In this document: piece after piece, positions 47,961-59,300 of the stretch
Numbering within the stretch: the stretch's first letter is position 1
Layout: the number at the start of each line of letters is the position of its first letter
NCBI GenBank assembly: GCA_009760855.2
Contig: WPIO01000277.1
Span: 62,001 to 126,000, forward strand
DNA from: Cristatella mucedo
Lineage: Eukaryota > Bryozoa > Phylactolaemata > Cristatellidae
Reading direction: 5' to 3'
DNA length: 64,000 nucleotides
Notes under the pieces: generated by a model
Told to the model about the DNA's origin: nothing
Databases searched by the model: none
The model's input: only the letters and a program-made list of their open reading frames with translations
Made by a program: the position numbers and the translations under genes

Positions 47961-49400
47961 ATTGTTAAGGACGTCTGCTCTACCAACCTATGGTGTGCCG
48001 GCTGACTCTATCGGATCATTGCTCGGTTTGGGTTACTGTTCCTGCTCTGTCGTGTGCACATAGTAACGTCGACTTTTTCCAGCGACGCAACTTAAAATGC
48101 ATTCACCAGGACGAATCTATTTGGCCTTCACTCGTAGTTAAACGTAGCCCAGCCTTGACCGAGATTTCTATTCCTTCTCTGGAAAAAAGGTTATTTCTAA
48201 GTCTTAAAAATTGCTCAAATTCAGATGTATACTTGGAAAGTGTGGATTGGACACTGTGGCCGTTGCAAACTATCACCCAGTTTATCTCCTAATTTTTGGT
48301 CGGAAAGTCTTAAAAAGTTATCGCTAAGCAGCTGGTAGCAAGCATTGCGAACAATGAAGTCTCAGAAAAAAATCTATCGGGATTCAAGCGGCAGGACTCT
48401 ACCGAAAATCCTCTCCTCCGTGTAACTAATGAAATCCTATGCTGGAACGATGGTGGGAATGTCACTGCACTAGCTCTGCTAGATCAATCAGCTGCCTTCG
48501 ATACCACAGATCACGATGTCCTATGTGAACGATTTAGAACAACGATTGGTCTTGCACACTGGCTTGGTTCAAATCATGCTTATCAAATCGTGTTCAGTCC
48601 GTGTCACGTGTGGGTCAGGTCTCACCCACGAGACCAGTCACTTGTAGTGCCCCTCAAGGGTCTGTCCTCTGTTCCTTGCTGTTCTCAATTGATAGTCGAC
48701 CTCTGGGGAAAGTGATTAAGGCCCATGGAATAGTATATCACTTTTATGCTGACGATATTCAGCTGTACTTATCCTTCAAACCGTCAGTCTGCTGCAGCAA
48801 CTGATAAACCGAGTTCTTGCCTTTCCGACATTCGAACTTGGATGTCGGAAAATATCGTGAAACTTAATGACGATGAAACCGAACTGCTGCTCATAGAACA
48901 CTTTAAGTGTGTGGCTGGATTAACAGGCTTTGCTCTTCTAATAGGAGATGCTTTTATGCGACCAACACCAACTGCTCGAAATTTAGGTGTCGTTTTCGAC
49001 TGCTGCCTTAATTTTAAAAGCTTCATTCAGAAGACTGCTTTTACAGCTAGCCATTACGTCCGATCCCTATCTCTCAGATTAGGAGCTGTCTTCCACAGTG
49101 ACTTGCAAAAAATTTAACTAGCTCCTTAGTTCTGTCTTGGATCGATTATTGTATTTCCATTTGGCTGTGCTACCGAAGGAAGCAGCTAGGCCACTTCAGC
49201 TGATGATAAATATTGCTGCAAGATTAGTCTTCAAGTCCCAGAGGTTTGACCTCGTGTCTCCTTTGCTAAAAGAGCTAGGATGTCTGTCGGTACATCAGCT
49301 GATAGAGAGCGAATTTCTTGCACTGGCCTGTGAGGCCCACCACGGGCTTGGCACCTCCATGCCTAGCTGAACTGCTGCACCAGTTTCAGCCCCCTCAGGT
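47955..49400 (+). mobile_element. LINE-2f copy: endonuclease end and reverse transcriptase
   Basis: MVCRLTLSDHCSVWVTVPAL (EN end), then RT pieces: LALLDQSAAFDTTDHDVL-like, CSAPQGSVLCSLLFSID, HFYADDIQLYLSF (the catalytic YADD), LSDIRTWMSENIVKLNDDET, NLGVVFDCCLNFKSF and LQLMINIAARLVFKSQRFD. Stops and shifts break the frame, but the YADD box is intact. About 1.45 kb, the longest record of this family here. Confidence 0.9.
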
Positions 49401-49424
49401 CCTGTATGGACAATAAATTAGCTG

Positions 49425-49735
49425 CCTAGCACTGCTGGATCTATCAGCTGCCTTTGACTCCTTTGATCACGACAGCCTACCTGAACCCTTGATAACAGTG
49501 ATTGGTATTGCAGAAGAGGCACTGCGTGGTTTAAAATTGCAGCTGTCCGAATACGTTAAATCCTTGTCGTGTTGACGTCAGGTCCCATCGAAGAGACCCG
49601 TCACCTGTGGAGTCCCTCAAGGGTCCATCGTCGGTCCTGTGCTGTTTCCATTTTTATATTCAAGCTCTGGGAAAAGTGATTCGGCCCCTTGGAAGCAGCT
49701 ATCACTTTTAAGCTGACTGCAGTAAAGCTATTTTT
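49425..49735 (+). mobile_element. LINE-2f fragment, second copy
   Basis: LLDLSAAFDSFDHDSLPEPL and KRPVTCGVPQGSIVGPVLF repeat the RT block of 48470-48690 after the first copy has ended, so this is a separate insertion or a duplication. It ends at the LINE-1f tail at 49740. Confidence 0.8.
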
Positions 49736-49739
49736 GTCA

Positions 49740-51420
49740 TTTAATAATAATAATAATTATTATTATGTACTTGATAAAGCGCCCTCAGAGAACCTAATCT
49801 CTTTTCTAGGCGCTTTACATTTGCTGCAAAGGGAAATGCAATTAAATGGTAAGTAAAATCATGCTTGAAAAACAAACAAAATGAATAACATGGTTAGGGG
49901 TGACATGCACAGAGTCAGCATGCAAATGTGGTTAGTGGCATCATGCACAGTGTCAGCATGCATAAGCACGTGAAGGACGAATCACAGGGACCCACTAAAT
50001 GCTGTCCTAAATTGGTGTGTTTTTAAGTTTCTATTAAATGTGGTCAGGTCAGGGGGATGTTCTGACGCAGTTTGGGAGGGAGTTCCAGGCTTGGGAGCAT
50101 ACGAGCTAAATGCACGGTCTCCAAAGGATTTAAGGTTTGTACGAGGTATTTCTAGACTGTTGGATTCCGAAAAAGCAGGTGGTACGATGCTTGGCCTATG
50201 GGGGAGTATATCTGAGAGATAGGCTTGAGCCATAGAATGAAGGGACCTAAAAGTGAGCGACAAAACCTTGAAGTCAATCCGTTGCTTGGACTGGTAAACC
50301 AGTGCAGGTCGGCGAGAAGTGGAGTAATGTGGCAACTGCAAAACGCTCACGACAGGCAAGCCTAGCTGCAGAGTTTTGCACCAGCTGCAATCGCCTGATC
50401 GCACATGCTAGTAGGCCAGTAACAACAGTGAGTTGCAGAAGTCGAGACGGGATGTCACGAATGCATGGACCAACTTAGACGTGGTATCCTTACCTAAACA
50501 AGCCCGAATTTTAGCAATGTTATGAAGCAGAAAATAGGCAGATTTGACTGTGGAGCTGATATGGTCGTCTAACGAGGAGGTTGCTTTGGAATATGACTCC
50601 TAGATTTCGAGCTGATGCAACTGGAGATATTGCTGGCAGAGCCCCAATTTTGAGAGACACCCTTTCCAATCTCTGAATCACACTGGGTTTGCCCATAACT
50701 AGTAAGTTAGTTTTATCATCGTTTAGTATGAGAAAAGTTTTTGCTGCCATCCATGTGCGGATTTCATCAATGCATGCAGCAAGTGAGTGGAGAGAGAATT
50801 TGAGGTGCTCGAAGGCTTGGTGGGATCAAAGCAAAGGTGCAACTGAGTGTCATCCGCATAGAAGTGAAAGCCTAGATTGTGCTTGGCAATCAACATCGGT
50901 AAGAGGCAGAGTATGAACCGTGAAAAAGAACCGGACCTAGCACTGAGGTCCCTGAGGTACTCCAATTTTCAGAGGTACATCAGATGATCTTTGTCCATAG
51001 TCATGTCAATACTCTGGAGTCTCCCACTGAGATGGGAACTGAACCACTGCAGAGCAGTGCCCGTGGTGCCCAGGCGAGATGAGAGGCGCTCCAGAAGAAC
51101 TTTGCGATCGATGTTTGGTGTCAAAAGCTGCCGAAAGATCGAGCAAAAAAGCAGCATGAGAGACACTCTACCCCTGTCTGCATTCCTAAGTAGGTTCGTT
51201 GTACACCCTAAGTAATGCTGGACTCTGTGGAGTGATTAGCTCTAAAGCCCAGACTGGAAAACTTACTAGCAACCCATCGGAATCTACTGCTGCCATTCTG
51301 GTTAAACGATAGTCTTGCCGAAATTCGTTCCTGGATATAGGCAAATTTCTTAAACCTAACCGACGATTAGACGAAACTCGCTTCTCATTGTATACCACAA
51401 GGGTGTGGCTCTCCTAGTAA
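49740..51420 (-). mobile_element. LINE-1f copy, ~1.65 kb, longest of the family
   Basis: From (AAT)n(ATT)n at 49743-49766 through the tail, 3' region and most of the RT. Minus-strand pieces: IDRKVLLERLSSRLG, LQWFSSHLSGRLQS, LGFHFYADDTQLHLCFDPTK (intact YADD), LNDDKTNLLVMGKPSVIQRL, SARNLGVIFQSN, then the C-terminal blocks. Frames are broken, and the 5' part with the endonuclease is absent. Confidence 0.92.
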
Positions 51421-51499
51421 TAGATGATGTTGTGTGACCATCACCTGATGATTTTAAGTTTCGTCTTCGACAGGTGCCTGAATTCTGAAAGCTTCGCAG

Positions 51500-51975
51500 G
51501 GACTATAAATGCTGTAATAAATATGTGCTTTTTTAGTTTCTTTATAAATTTTGTCAGATCAGATGTCTTGACACGTCAAGCATCAGTTCCAGGCTTTGGA
51601 AGCATTTTTCCACTAAAGACATGGTCTCCGAAGGATTTTGGGCTTGTACATTGAGCTACGGTTAAAACTTGTGATCGGATGCTTTTGCTTAATGTGGAAG
51701 TTGACCTGACAGGTAGGCTGGAGAGCCATAGAATGAAGTAAACTAAAAGTTAATGACAAAAACTAACCTTAAAGTCGGTGCCTTACCTGACTGGGATCCA
51801 GTGCAGGTCGACTAGAAGTGGTGTGATGTGGCATCTCTGACGCTCACGACAGAAAAGCCTAGCTGCACAGTGTTGCTCCAGATGTAAGCGCCTGAGTGCA
51901 CAAGCCGGTAGACCAGCAAGGAGTGAGTTATAGAAGACACGAGGGGATGTCACAAATACATTTACCAACTAATCT
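51500..51975 (-). mobile_element. LINE-1f fragment without tail
   Basis: The reverse reads SLLAGLPACALRRLHLEQHC, CHITPLLVDLHWIPV and the PEPGTD-like C-terminal stretch. No 3' region or ATT tail remains. Confidence 0.85.
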
Positions 51976-51999
51976 GGTCTGGCTCTTCAGCCATGGTGA

Positions 52000-53216
52000 T
52001 ATGAGGCTTGCTTTCGTGATCGACTCAGTAGGGTAGGTGTCCTTACTGCAGCTCAAATTGTGACTCAGCTAGCTACTCAAAATCCCCTAGCCCACGATCC
52101 TCTATTAACGTGCTCACTGGTAGAACACTTACCTGGATTTTCCTACATGCTAAATCATCCTTCCCTCGGCCCCTTGTTTTGCCTACCTGCAACGAAGCTT
52201 GTGTGTGAGTTTTTTTTTGTTTTCACCCTGCTCATTTTCGAGCATTCTCACTGAATAGATATCAGTATTTTTAGTATGGATGCCACTATCTTATGCATGA
52301 AGTAATTACAGTTAAACCGTTTAAACTAGCTTTGGAGCTGAGAGTTTAGTAAACAGACCACGTGCATAATAGCTGGGCATTATGCTTTTTACAACTAGTA
52401 ATTATCAACATCGTTGAGAAACATGTCCAACATTAAAATTACAGCCAAGTGTATAATTGAGCCATCTTTCTCAAAAATGGCCGTTATTTTAAGGTGCTGG
52501 AAATTCTACAATCGGATAGCAGCTGCAATGTAAGTTACTCAATCTTTGAGTCAAACTTGAAGTGCATAGTGGAAAGCATAAATTTTGCTAGGAGATACAG
52601 ACAAGTACTAAGCAACGTGTGAACACTTCTAGCTGGTGTTCGGAAATGTCCGGGGAGCTATATGGTGATAATTGACAGGCTGAGAGGCTGGTTTTGAGTT
52701 TGACCGGGCATGCAGACAGTTACCTAGCTGTAGCTTCATCTACTGCTCGTAAATAGGCCCCCCAGAGACCCCCGAATGAGAAAAGGTACGGACTAGCTGC
52801 TAGCATCTTTGGTTCAAAGTGTAAAACGCTCATCGTATGCCCTCTTTGGCTTCATGGTGGCCTTCCGTGTTTGTTAGCAAATGTTTGGCTCTTTTCCTTT
52901 GCTCTTTTACACAATCCTCACGTTTGTGGGTATGTACTGCACCGTCCAAGCAATTTGAAAGTTTCCATCTATGTGATATGGTGATAGCTTTCGTTAGTTA
53001 CCAGCACTGAAGCTGTACTTACTGCACTTGTTGTGGCAAATAATTGTAATCCTGTTGTTATTTAAAAAAAATTTCCTAGTGGTGCATTACTTCAGTGTAA
53101 GTTGCTAGGACCTGTATTGCTGTGTTTTTTCTTATTACCAAAGCAAAATCAGGCTGCCGTCATGCACTGTATTTACTTGGTTGATTTATCTTTCGACATC
53201 AGTTTCTTTTTTCCAG
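52000..53216. other. 3' part of RPTP intron 13
   Basis: No recognised gene or repeat. It ends in a good branch/pyrimidine region (TTTCTTTTTTCCAG) before exon 14. Confidence 0.5.
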
Positions 53217-53337
53217 AAAAAAATGTGAAGTATATTTCCCAAAGCCTGGCAGTGAAGAATTTCCTATCAGTGTTGACTATTCGATCGCAGACCCATTTAC
53301 GATACGCACACGATTTTCGATCCTGGATGTGCAGTGT
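53217..53337 (+). CDS. RPTP exon 14: PTP domain, KCEVYFPKPG region (one base too long)
   Basis: Encodes the PTP block K-C-x-x-Y-x-P: KCEVYFPKPGSEEFPISVD, then FTIRTRFSILDVQC. Acceptor ctttttttccag (53205-53216), donor gtatgt at 53338. Entering in phase 0, the exon starts with seven A before TGT, which puts the conserved frame off by one and would give a stop within four codons. Six A would give exactly the residue spacing expected between the NFVE of exon 13 and the conserved Cys. Exon length is 121, where the splice phases of its neighbours require 120. See the frameshift finding for interpretation. Confidence 0.85.
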
Positions 53338-53437
53338 GTATGTCTGCTTTGCTCACTTTGCCACGAAAGCTTTCCCTGCGATGATTCAACCTTTGGGGTG
53401 GATGAAAGTTCAGAGTCCTGCATGCTTATCATTTCAG

Positions 53438-53596
53438 GGAACTGAATCTCGAACGGTCAGCCATTATCACCTTCTTTGTTGGAAGGACCACTCTGTTCCA
53501 GAACATTTTGCTGAAGTAATCACGTTTTATGCAAAGTTATCTGCTCACGTGAAAAATCTGCACCTTGGTAATAGTCCTATGAATCGTCCACTGCAG
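53438..53596 (+). CDS. RPTP exon 15: PTP domain, WPD-loop variant and HC of the P-loop (one base too long)
   Basis: Encodes GTESRTVSHYHLLCWKDHSV, then PEHFAEVITFYAKL and, in the next frame, IVHCS. Compare the family: T-R-x-V-x-H-x-H-F-x-x-W-P-D-x-x-V-P. The catalytic WPD loop reads W-K-D: the general-acid Asp is present but the Pro is Lys. The exon ends with codons for Val-His-Cys and AG, the first part of HCSAGVGRTG; the catalytic Cys codon is 53592-53594. The frame changes by one base near 53582, where AA replaces a single A. Length is 159, where 158 fits the phases. Acceptor ttatcatttcag, donor gtgagg at 53597. Confidence 0.87.
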
Positions 53597-54349
53597 GTGA
53601 GGGATGCGCAATTTACTCAACGTTGGTACGATCCACGTGTTGCCATAAGCATTGTCTTCACAGCTTTTGTTGAGCCACACTTTGCTTTTTTCAAAATGCT
53701 CGTTTTTCTTTCCCGTAGTAGCTTTTGCTGGGCAGTCGATTTCCAAAATACTGTATGAAATACAAAATACTGGAATGGAGTAGCTGATTGTTTTTTTGTT
53801 GTTATGTGGTGGCTGAAACTGGTGCGGGCCTTTTGAAACCGAGTAAGAATTTTGATCTGCGGCCTGCTATTGACCACGAGCTTTTCCGTATTTGCTCCAG
53901 CACTGCCAACTCTTAGCTAAACCTGTAAGATGTGTTGGCTAGCCTTGTAGCTACATTTAGCACCATCTGCTGATGATTTATTGCTGATTTTGGTACCCCC
54001 AGCCAATATGCAATTAAATTAGTCCAGCCTAGACAAAACACACAACTAGTTTTTTTATATTAGCACACCATCGTGATAGACAATCCTGAATCTTAGTCCA
54101 CTAATAAAACGTAATGGCTTGCTGTTAAAGCAGTCTTCATAATGGAGCTTCAAACTTCAAGCAGCTATAAAAGGAAGGCATCCCCAAATTTCGTGTTGAT
54201 GATGAATTCCACACTGCACTACCATCAGTTAGAGAGAAAAGTCTGCAGTCCATCATCATGCTTGGGGTATTTAACGTGCAGAGTTTTTTACCCTTTTACT
54301 GAGACTCGGGTGTAAGAAACCTTTAACAAACACCCAAACAAATGTCGAT

Positions 54350-54605
54350 GCTAATAATAATATTAATACACTTGATAAAGCGCAACTCAGATAACTCAAT
54401 CTGTTTCTAGGCGCTTTACATTTGCTGCAAAGGGAAACGTATTGAATGGCGAGTAATATCTTGCGGGATAAGCAAAATATTAATAAACCATGGTTAGTGG
54501 GGTGACATGCACAAGGTCAGCATGCAAGTATGGTTATTGACAGGCATGCATGGTTGTCAGCATGCATGAGCACATAAAGGACGAATCCACAGGGGACCCA
54601 CTAAT
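54350..54605 (-). mobile_element. LINE-1f 3' end with extra bases
   Basis: Reverse tail from AATAATATTAATACACTTG, GCGCAACTCAG, CTAGGCGCTTTACATTTGC. The 3' region has surplus bases relative to other copies (GTTAGTGGGGTGACATGC against GTTAGGGGTGACATGC; ATCCACAGGGGACCC against ATCACAGGGACCC). Confidence 0.85.
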
Positions 54606-54912
54606 GCTAACACGATAGACATAGGATTGTCCATGCGAAAAAAAGCTCCCAATAAAAAAAACACTCATTTAAGCCCTTTTCTGAAACTAATCTACAAAAT
54701 GAATTATTATATATAACCTGGGGACATTTCACCATTTCATGTCCCAGTACAAGTACTTTTTTTTTTTTTCGGTGTTTACTGATAGAAGCAGTCGCAGCTA
54801 TACCGGCACACACAGTGCAGCTCAGTCCCCAGTTGATTATTGCTCGCTCGTCTGGGGATTTTTGCACCGTCGCATGTCCCTGCTGTTTAATCGATGCTCT
54901 CATGTATTGCAG

Positions 54913-55051
54913 TGCCGGAGTCGGCCGCACAGGAACATTCATTGCGTTTGACTACCTGCAAAAGTCGCTACGAAGCTTCGGGGCACGTCGACGTGGACAG
55001 CTGCCTTGTTGCTCTACGAGACCAGAGAATGCAAATGGTTCAAAAACTAAG
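54913..55051 (+). CDS. RPTP exon 16: PTP domain, rest of P-loop (AGVGRTG) (one base too long)
   Basis: Completes the active-site signature C-x5-R: T completes Ser, then AGVGRTGTFIAFDYL, and after a one-base shift YEASGHVDVDSC and LRDQRMQMVQKL. This matches the family order AGVGRTGTFIA-x-D-x-L......G-x-V-D-V-x-x-C-V-x-x-L-R-x-Q-R-x-x-M-V-Q. The shift lies in CAAAAGT near 54958-54964; with three A instead of four, the spacing from DYL to VDV equals that of typical PTPs. Acceptor tgtattgcag, donor probably gtctgg at 55052 (weak). The Q-loop exon (usually EQYxFxHDAL) should follow but is not clearly seen. Confidence 0.88.
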
Positions 55052-55544
55052 GTCTGGGATGCAAATTAAAAGGAACTTCTGTAAAACTGACATTCTTGAT
55101 CTAGCAGCAGCTCTAATCTTCAGTCGTTATCGTGTCACATTGTTGGTTGGTAGTACCTTAAACCCCAGTCCCCTGGGCTAAATGGTAGTGGGATTTCCTA
55201 CCAGTGTTGCAGCCAATGGCAGATCCTCGATTTTTAGCTGGGGGCAAGATTCGCAAGTAATGAAAAAATTCTAGGCATGCAATAAATAATTTCAATTCGA
55301 CAGACACATGAGGTGCTGATCGAGTTAAAGTAGGGGGCATATTCTGTGAGGCCCGCTTGAGGGGGTCAATGACCAACTATCTGTGATGCCTGATGGGATT
55401 TTCTAGAGCAGACAGCATAGAGTTTGCCTGTCATTAAACAACAGATATCGTCGAACGAGGTTTTACAGTTTTCTGGCAAGCTATACATTCCGGGAAATTA
55501 ATCGCTGCTTGTTGCTCTGGTCTGTATCAGCGATGAGCAATGAA

Positions 55545-55710
55545 GGCACACTAGGTAAGGGTTGCTTTTCACGACCTCGCTCCTGAGGTCGTGGGCTTGA
55601 ATCCTGTGGGGGTGGTCGATGCCTTTATGGCAGCTGCAAGCTGTGGTGATAGCCGTAAAGGTTCTTTCTGCCGCTGTACAAAAGAGGCTGCCAAAACCAG
55701 CCAATATTTC
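55545..55710 (+). mobile_element. SINE-B copy
   Basis: TTTTCACGACCTCGCTCCTG, GTCGTGGGCTTGAATCCTG (B box), GCTGTGGTGATAGCCGTAAA and AAAGAGGCTGCCAAAACC. Shows the whole family layout in plus orientation. Confidence 0.8.
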
Positions 55711-56269
55711 AAATTAGTACAGGCAATTGATGTGGTTGCTATCGCATTTGCCCTCAACGTGGTTGTTATTGCAAGGTGCCGTTTGGGCACTAGATTGCAC
55801 ATTTATCTGGTTACGGCTCTTTGTCTCAGACTAAGTCATTTTTCAGTGCCTGCTCGTAATAGTTTGTTCTCTTGAAATCGGCCACTCTAGGTCCAGAAAT
55901 CGACAGATCGGCTGTCATCTGGAGGCTGCTCTAGTGGAAAGGACTCTGTGCATTCAAGGCCTTATTTAGGAGCAGCTTTCCGGATGCATTTGGTAGCCCA
56001 ATGCTGGATGGTAGCTTTGCCCACTTTTTCCAGTTTGGGGTGAGCTTGCCATTTTTACTAGGCAGCATTTGACTTAGCGGGCTCCTTGAAACTTCTGCAA
56101 AAGAGACACTCGTTACTTTAAAAGGTTGGTTCTGATCAGTGGCCGATAGCAGCTGAAGTATCACTAGGAAGTTGAGGTTAGCTCACTCTTGCTAGCCAGA
56201 CCCAAGATTTTTACAAAAAAGGCGTTCGGTGGGTTGTGTACGAGGTCGACACTTACAAAACTCTACCGT

Positions 56270-56370
56270 TGCCCACCTCAGCAAATGTAAAGTGCCTAGA
56301 AAGAGATGGATGTTTATCCGAGGATGCTTGAAAAAAAAACGTATTATATTTATTAATGCTAGTTTACTAT
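56270..56370 (+). mobile_element. LINE-1f 3' tail
   Basis: CTCAGCAAATGTAAAGTGCC, TAGAAAGAGATGG, then GAGGATGCTTG and A/T-rich end. Contains extra bases in the loop. Confidence 0.7.
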
Positions 56371-56374
56371 TATT

Positions 56375-59300
56375 ATCTTGGCCATCCTGGTTGGCATTGT
56401 TCGGTTAGTTGATATTGATGTTCGGCAGGAAGCCCAGGCCAGGTCTTAGACCATTTGATAACAGCAGCTAAGGCCACAACCTCTTACAGCAGCAGATTGC
56501 CCGGAAAATGAAATTTTCCTTTCACGATTAATGGATAATAAGGCTCAGGATGCCCCACGGACCAGCATTGCCTAGGCAGAACCCGGCCTCCTTTTTAGCA
56601 ACACAATTCAACTGGGGGTCCCGCGATTAGCAGATTTTTACCCACCGAAAACCGAAAACCACTACGATACTTACTGCCATTTGCACACTATAGATCTCGA
56701 AATTGCGGTTTTGATTACACTAATACAGAGTAGGAGCTTTGGGTTAGGCCGTTGTATTATATATCTGCTTGCACATGGCAGTTCTCGCCATGGCCTAAAA
56801 AAGGCTCTTCTTTTCGGCCTCACTATTGAAGGCGATTGCTTGAAAATGATAATTGCATGAAAATCGGTTGGTGAACTCGTAAAGCAATTAGGTATAATAT
56901 AAGGGTCAAAACCGCAGTTTGTGCCTGTTTATCGGGAAAAAATGGGAAGCTCACGTTAGTCAGTATATCGATTGCAGTTTATTTGTAAGCGTATTGCCGT
57001 TTAAGTGTATTCGATGGATTTTTTTCGAATGAATTAAAAAAAAATGTATTTATATTTGCTTTGCATGCATTTATCGTTGTTTTTGTTCCCTCGACGTTTC
57101 CTCAGACATACCATGTGTAGTCATCTTATTAAGTTTATAGTATCCAATAGCTTCTCCCTTAAGCTTTAATTTCTTACCTTCTCGTCGGTATGGTGTCGAT
57201 GTTGCTGTGTTTGGCTGCGCTGCGTTTTGGTTATTAGCTGTTCTAAATGGTTGGCTAGAAAAAAATGCCAACAGCTTGGTCATACAGGCTTGTTGCCAAT
57301 TTTGATATCTTCTTGACTTGCCGCAGGCTTAGGGGAGGGGAGGGGGCCAAGTTTTTGAAGGAATCTATATGCACTTTCCGTGTTTTCCCGAATAAATAGT
57401 GGATAATGTAAAAGTAGACAGCAATACTTGTGTTGCATGTCCAACACAAGAGAAATGTTTCTCGTTCGTCTGCCATGTATGCTATGTAGGATTTTGTCAT
57501 TGGCCCTGGGAACTTTACCTCCTACGGACTGTAGGTTCAATTTGAGCAGGTTGATAATGGTGTATTTGCGGGGTTTGGCTACCTCTTGTCCAGCTGGATT
57601 ACAATGGGGGATGTTCAATCCCGGCTTTTTGGGAGCACTGACTGCCAAAGCAGGATGGTAGTGTCTAAGGGAAACGTTTATGCCAAACAGTTCTAATATA
57701 GCCCAATCATCAACTGCTGTACCACGAACGAACGCCAGCAAAGGTGATTGACACTCCATTCTCTTCTCTCGTCTATTTAGACATTCAATGGTTTTTAATT
57801 GTAGGGCCTGCTCCTCAGACAAAACACAGTGGTTACATTGAAACTTCGAGCTATTTGAGCGAGTTAACCGTGGCACCGGGAATGCTTGTGCTAGGGCATA
57901 CCCAGGGCTGCTCACAATCATCAAACACATGCATATGCACTCACTGCAGGACATAACTTCCTGATTAATGTTTTTAAAATTGTGTCCATGCTAAAGAAGT
58001 ACAGCTCTATTAAAGTGGGCTATTTCTGAATGTCTACTATGTCACCGAACCGTAGGCAATCGATGATGCATTTTCAAGGTGACACACCCTCAGAAACGTG
58101 TCCTTCTGTAATAGGAAATTACAGTGTTAGCTGAATCGATTTAGTTTGGAGGCTACTTTGCGGAAATTCTCAGTAAAATTGCTTGTTGAGAGCTGGCTTA
58201 GGTAAGAATGAACGCCGGTCAATCTTTGCAGGAGGACAAATATCTATATTTTTGCACAGAGTGCTTACCCTCTATGGTATGAAGACGTTGCAGTTTTCAT
58301 CTGTTGATTCATCTTTGTTGTCTGCGTATGTGGAAAAATTTATCTCAAAGGTCTCAGCCAAACGAAACAGGCTTGACAGGAAATGGAAGGTCAGGGGCTA
58401 CTTAGTCACCCACCCAATTGCTACCCTAGAAAGATCTTGCCCATGTTGAGGGGGGGGACAAAACTTACGTTTGGGTACCGAATTCGCGTTATTAGGCATG
58501 CCATCTGAAATTCTCTAATGATTTTTTTTGCTTTCACCTAAGATTATTAGAGAGTTGTTTGTAAATAACAAATGGTGGCTCTGGGAGCAGGTATCTGACT
58601 ATAGGCTGTTGTATGCCATGCAGTATTACATGCAGGGGGAGTTTCAAGCTTATTCGTTTAGGAGAGTTTGCACTTTCATTATTGAAAAATATGACGCAGG
58701 TGCGAGCTGTTCGGCCTTGTTTCATAGTTTAATTGGTTGATTTTTCAGATGAACCTGTATAAAATTATGTTCCTTCCACTTTGCAATCATTCACCAAAAA
58801 GCACCTACCTTGTATTACAAGGGCTAAGGCCATAGCTTTAAAGTCTTGGGACTTTGAGCACCCCACGTGGGCTTTCCTGTGCAATTATTCCCAATGTTAT
58901 AGGGGTTGAAATTTGGACAATCAACACATACTAATAATATAAGATCATGGGATTCTTTGTAAAAAAAAAACTCCTAAGTAGAAAAAAATTAATCTCCATG
59001 TCTTTCAGGCGGTTTTTGCTCACCCTTCTCAGCAAAAGAGAATAAAGTGAAAAAAAAACCTCGGGATGCAAAATTATTGTGGCAGGTGATTTCTTAATTT
59101 TTGATCATGCCGATGATCTATCCGGCTCCTTACTCATATAAAGCTGACTCATTATTTTTGTTGTTTATAGCCGGGAATTTGGTGCTGCACCTGGGGGGGT
59201 AGTTTTTCTTCATTTGTCTTCTACCATCATCTGAAATTCCCAAAAAAAAAGGTTCTTATTTTAGTTTGTGTCTGCCACCTTTTCAAACAAATAAAAATAC

